Part shown: in pieces, positions 61,225 through 64,000 of the stretch
Position numbering within the stretch: position 1 is the stretch's first letter
Layout of the letters: each line of letters starts with the position of its first letter
NCBI GenBank assembly: GCA_910587235.1
Contig: CAJUKD010000003.1
Location: 72,655-136,654 of the forward strand
DNA: 64,000 nt
Direction: 5' to 3'
Source of the DNA: an uncultured Muribaculaceae bacterium
Lineage (GTDB): Bacteria > Bacteroidota > Bacteroidia > Bacteroidales > Muribaculaceae
Program-made: the position numbers and the translations under genes
Notes under the pieces: model-generated
Database searches by the model: none
What the model saw: only the letters and a program-made list of their open reading frames with translations
What the model was told of the DNA's origin: nothing

Positions 61225-63807
61225 TTATTCGTTATCATCGGCGTCTGTTTCGTCTTCCGTAGCGTTATCGGGTTCGACATCGTTTTCATCGATCTCGATG
61301 TCGGCATCGGCAAGCCCGGGAAGTTCTTCGGCGTCGAGGACTTCGACAACGTCTTCTTCGGGATCGGCGTCGACGCAGCATACGGAGGCTATGACGTCGT
61401 TCCGCTTGTCAAGATTTATCAGACGAACACCCTGAGTGGCGCGTCCCATCACGCGTATGTCGGACACGTGTATGCGCAGGGTTATTCCGGATTTATTAAT
61501 GATGACAAGGTCGTTGTCGTCGTTAACGCTCTTGAATGCAACAAGTTCGCCGGTCTTGTCGGTGATATTCATTGTCTTGACTCCTTTGCCTCCGCGGTTG
61601 GTTATACGGTAGTCGTCCAGAAGCGAGCGCTTGCCGAATCCTTCCTGAGATATAACCATAACATTGTTGCCTGAGTTTTCGTTCATCGTAACGAGTCCGA
61701 CTACTTCATCGTGGCCGTCGTCGTCAAGACGCATTCCGCGTACACCGGTCGATACTCGTCCCATCTGGCGGAGTTTTGATTCGTGGAAGCGGATAGCGCG
61801 GCCGTTGCGGTTCGCCATGAGTATTTCGGAGTTGCCGTCGGTAAGTTCGACACCTATCAGGCGGTCGCCTTCGCGGATGATTATGGCTTTTTTGCCTTTG
61901 GCCATCACTCGGGCATATTCTGTCAGCGATGTTTTTTTGATTATGCCGTTGCGGGTGGCGAACACGAGATAATGAGAACCTGTAAATTCCGGATCATCAA
62001 GACCTTTGACACGGATGAATGCGTTGATCTGGTCGCCGGGTTCGATGTTCAGCAGATTCTGCAACGCGCGGCCTTTGGCGTTTTTGGCTCCTTCGGGGAG
62101 TTCGTAGACGCGCATTTTGTACACCAGTCCGCGGTCGGTGAAGAATAGCATTGTGCTGTGCATGGATGCCGTGTAGATATGCTCTATGAAATCGGTGTCG
62201 CGGGTGTCGCTGCCTTTGGCCCCTACTCCGCCGCGGTTCTGTGCACGGAATTCGGCCAATGGTGTGCGTTTGATATAACCGAGGTGGGAGATGGTTATTA
62301 TCATGTCGTCGTCGGCATAGAAGTCCTCGGCATTAAATTCACCGGCGGTATAGTCGATGTCTGTGCGTCGGCCGTCACCGAATTTGTCGCGGACTTCGAC
62401 AAGTTCGCTCTTTATAAGTTCGCGGCAGACTGTATCGTCGGTAAGTATCAGTTCGAGTTCAGCTATGCGGCGGTGGATTTCGTCGAGATCGTTACGGAGG
62501 TCGTCAATAAGAAGGTGGGTGAGGCTGCGCAGACGCATGTCGACGATTGCCTGTGTCTGTACTTCGTCAAGCGCGAAACGTTCGCCAAGGGTAGCTTTCG
62601 CCTCGTCAGGGGTGTCGGATGCGCGGATGATACGTATTACTTCCTCTATATTCTGCACGGCAATCATCAATCCTTCAAGGATATGGGCGCGTTCGCGTGC
62701 TTTGCCGAGTTCGAACTGGGTGCGACGGGTCACAACTTCGTGGCGGTGTGCGATAAACGCTTCAAGTATCTCTTTAAGATTGAGCGTATGGGGACGTCCG
62801 TTTATAAGAGCTACGTTATTGACGCTGAAAGATGACTGCATCGGTGTCATCTTGTACAGCTTGTTAAGCACCACGTTGGCATTGGCGTCGGAACGTAGCT
62901 TTATGACGATGCGCATGCCTTTATAATCGCTCTCGTCATTGATGTCGGCAATGCCGTCGAGGCGTTTGTCGCTTACCAGATCAGCTATATATTTGATCAG
63001 TTCGGCTTTGTTGACACCGTATGGTATCTCATGTACGATTATGGATTCGTGATTGGCTTCTGTTTCGACGTCAGCTTTCGCACGGATGACTATACGGCCG
63101 CGGCCGGTTTCGTATGCTTCGCGTACGCCGGAATATCCGTAAATTGTACCACCTGTAGGAAAGTCGGGAGCCTTGATGTGCTGCATCAGCTCCTGAATTG
63201 TTATTTCAGGATTTTCAAGAACGGCAATCGAAGCATTGATGGATTCGGTAAGGTTGTGAGGCGGCATATTTGTAGCCATACCTACGGCGATACCGGACGC
63301 TCCATTCACAAGCAGGTTCGGAAAACGGGTGGGAAGAACGATCGGCTCCCGACGCGAATTGTCGTAGTTCGGCTGAAAGTCGACTGTATCGGAATCAATA
63401 TCGCGGAGCATTTCCTCTCCCATCTTGGCCAGACGTACCTCAGTGTAACGCATGGCTGCGGGAGAGTCGCCGTCGATAGAGCCGAAGTTGCCCTGCCCGT
63501 CAACCAAGGTGTACCGTAAAGCCCAGTCCTGAGCCATGCGTACAACCGTTCCATAGATCGAAGAGTCACCATGGGGATGATATTTACCCATGACTTCACC
63601 CACGCAGTTGGCTGATTTCTTGTGAGGCTTATTGCTGTTGTTACCCATTTCGTTCATACCGAAAAGCACACGACGGTGAACGGGTTTCATACCGTCGCGC
63701 ACATCGGGCAACGCTCGGGACACTATCACCGACATAGAGTAGTCGATATAGGCCGACTTCATTTCCTTTTCGATGTCAATCTTAAATATTCTATCTTCTT
63801 CCAACAT
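61225..63807 (-). CDS. gyrA: DNA gyrase subunit A
   Basis: 860 residues. The winged-helix core includes KPVHRRVLFGMNEMG, and the quinolone-sensitive helix is GDSSIYGTVVRMAQ. S82 matches the usual serine (E. coli S83), and Gly stands at the place of E. coli D87. The catalytic Tyr is Y121 in AAMRYTEVRL. Six-bladed C-terminal repeats follow, with a GyrA-box-like QNRGGVGAKG, whose sixth residue is Val where Lys or Arg is usual. An acidic tail of about 45 residues ends the protein. GyrA with GyrB adds negative supercoils. A TACCTTTG box lies at 63895-63902. Confidence 0.96.
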   Translation of the reverse strand: MLEEDRIFKIDIEKEMKSAYIDYSMSVIVSRALPDVRDGMKPVHRRVLFGMNEMGNNSNKPHKKSANCVGEVMGKYHPHGDSSIYGTVVRMAQDWALRYTLVDGQGNFGSIDGDSPAAMRYTEVRLAKMGEEMLRDIDSDTVDFQPNYDNSRREPIVLPTRFPNLLVNGASGIAVGMATNMPPHNLTESINASIAVLENPEITIQELMQHIKAPDFPTGGTIYGYSGVREAYETGRGRIVIRAKADVETEANHESIIVHEIPYGVNKAELIKYIADLVSDKRLDGIADINDESDYKGMRIVIKLRSDANANVVLNKLYKMTPMQSSFSVNNVALINGRPHTLNLKEILEAFIAHRHEVVTRRTQFELGKARERAHILEGLMIAVQNIEEVIRIIRASDTPDEAKATLGERFALDEVQTQAIVDMRLRSLTHLLIDDLRNDLDEIHRRIAELELILTDDTVCRELIKSELVEVRDKFGDGRRTDIDYTAGEFNAEDFYADDDMIITISHLGYIKRTPLAEFRAQNRGGVGAKGSDTRDTDFIEHIYTASMHSTMLFFTDRGLVYKMRVYELPEGAKNAKGRALQNLLNIEPGDQINAFIRVKGLDDPEFTGSHYLVFATRNGIIKKTSLTEYARVMAKGKKAIIIREGDRLIGVELTDGNSEILMANRNGRAIRFHESKLRQMGRVSTGVRGMRLDDDGHDEVVGLVTMNENSGNNVMVISQEGFGKRSLLDDYRITNRGGKGVKTMNITDKTGELVAFKSVNDDNDLVIINKSGITLRIHVSDIRVMGRATQGVRLINLDKRNDVIASVCCVDADPEEDVVEVLDAEELPGLADADIEIDENDVEPDNATEDETDADDNE

Positions 63808-63894
63808 GCTATAAGTTGATGTGAATTAGTCTATTGATTTATTAATATTAGACTCTTGGCAACACTCGGGCTGCTTTTGAGCGGAATTATCATA

Positions 63895-63902
63895 CAAAGG
63901 TA
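63895..63902 (-). promoter_or_regulatory. -7 box upstream of gyrA
   Basis: TACCTTTG on the minus strand, 87 bases before the ATG. The usual -33 TTTG is not seen at 19-21 bases. Confidence 0.5.
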
Positions 63903-64000
63903 TGATTTTTTTCGGAAAAAACCGAAAAATTCACTTCTTCGGACTGGCTGACGCATCTTAATTTTTTACAAGATCAAAACTTTTTAAGGCATATAACAGG

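Overview
The window is chromosomal DNA of a Bacteroidales bacterium, most likely from the Muribaculaceae/Bacteroidaceae side of the order (inference). Support comes from the gene set: a Rho factor with a long disordered insertion, a GT3-type glycogen synthase beside a GT35 phosphorylase, a bifunctional DAHP synthase/chorismate mutase, PPi-dependent phosphofructokinase, and DUF4491, DUF1599 and BT_3928-type proteins. It also comes from at least eleven promoters of the Bacteroidota form (T)TTG-N19/20-TAnnTTTG and from starts that mostly lack Shine-Dalgarno sites. The region is dense housekeeping DNA. I saw no insertion sequence, prophage, CRISPR array or rRNA operon.

Layout. 1-5011 (+): the end of clpX, recQ, then a sugar kinase fused to a RapZ C-terminal domain and a MurU-like nucleotidyltransferase. 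5008-8503 (-): nusB-yajC-cdaR-coaE. 8810-11553: tRNA-Gln, an inositol-phosphatase family gene, a frame-broken small gene, and a DNA glycosylase fused to an HD domain. 11777-19685: a GH3 glucosidase (+), then DAHP synthase, PPi-PFK and the ThiE-like/kdsB/M16 operon (-). 19686-23504 (+): rho with a long leader, a SpoU methyltransferase and a short SSB. 23490-25789 (-): a TPR protein and two lipoproteins. 26032-29694 (+): GHL10 hydrolase, GT2, phosphoribosyltransferase and HAD phosphatase. 29617-36818 (-): ABC-F, pullulanase, clpB and a DUF4373 protein. 37089-42387 (-): biotin carboxyltransferase, tRNA-Met, a flavoprotein, a MATE exporter and tRNA-fMet. 42594-46144: an ECF sigma factor (+), then rmuC, a CPBP protease and trmN6 (-). 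46269-50528 (-): glycogen phosphorylase and synthase. 50698-52468: an XRE regulator and a 1.2-kb AT-rich gene-free stretch. 52469-55930: a Sel1 protein, small membrane proteins and NDH-2. 55976-59777 (-): DUF1599-BT_3928-tpiA-SPOR-folE. 59971-63807 (-): gyrA and a TPR protein.

How the genes work together. Several genes concern envelope building and recycling: the kinase/nucleotidyltransferase pair, kdsB, cdaR, the GHL10 enzyme and the GT2 cluster. Another group handles carbon storage and central metabolism: glycogen synthase and phosphorylase, pullulanase, PPi-PFK, tpiA, carboxyltransferase and NDH-2. The rest is genome maintenance and gene expression: recQ, TagI-HD, rmuC, gyrA, ssb, nusB, rho, three tRNAs and RNA methyltransferases.

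The most noteworthy items are the kinase-RapZ fusion next to a MurU-like gene (possible amino-sugar sensing in wall salvage), the GT2-phosphoribosyltransferase-HAD trio, the XRE promoter with repeated TTGTAAATTGC elements, the DUF4373 gene overlapping clpB, and two probable pseudoenzymes in the kdsB operon. All functional statements come from reading motifs; no database search was run.
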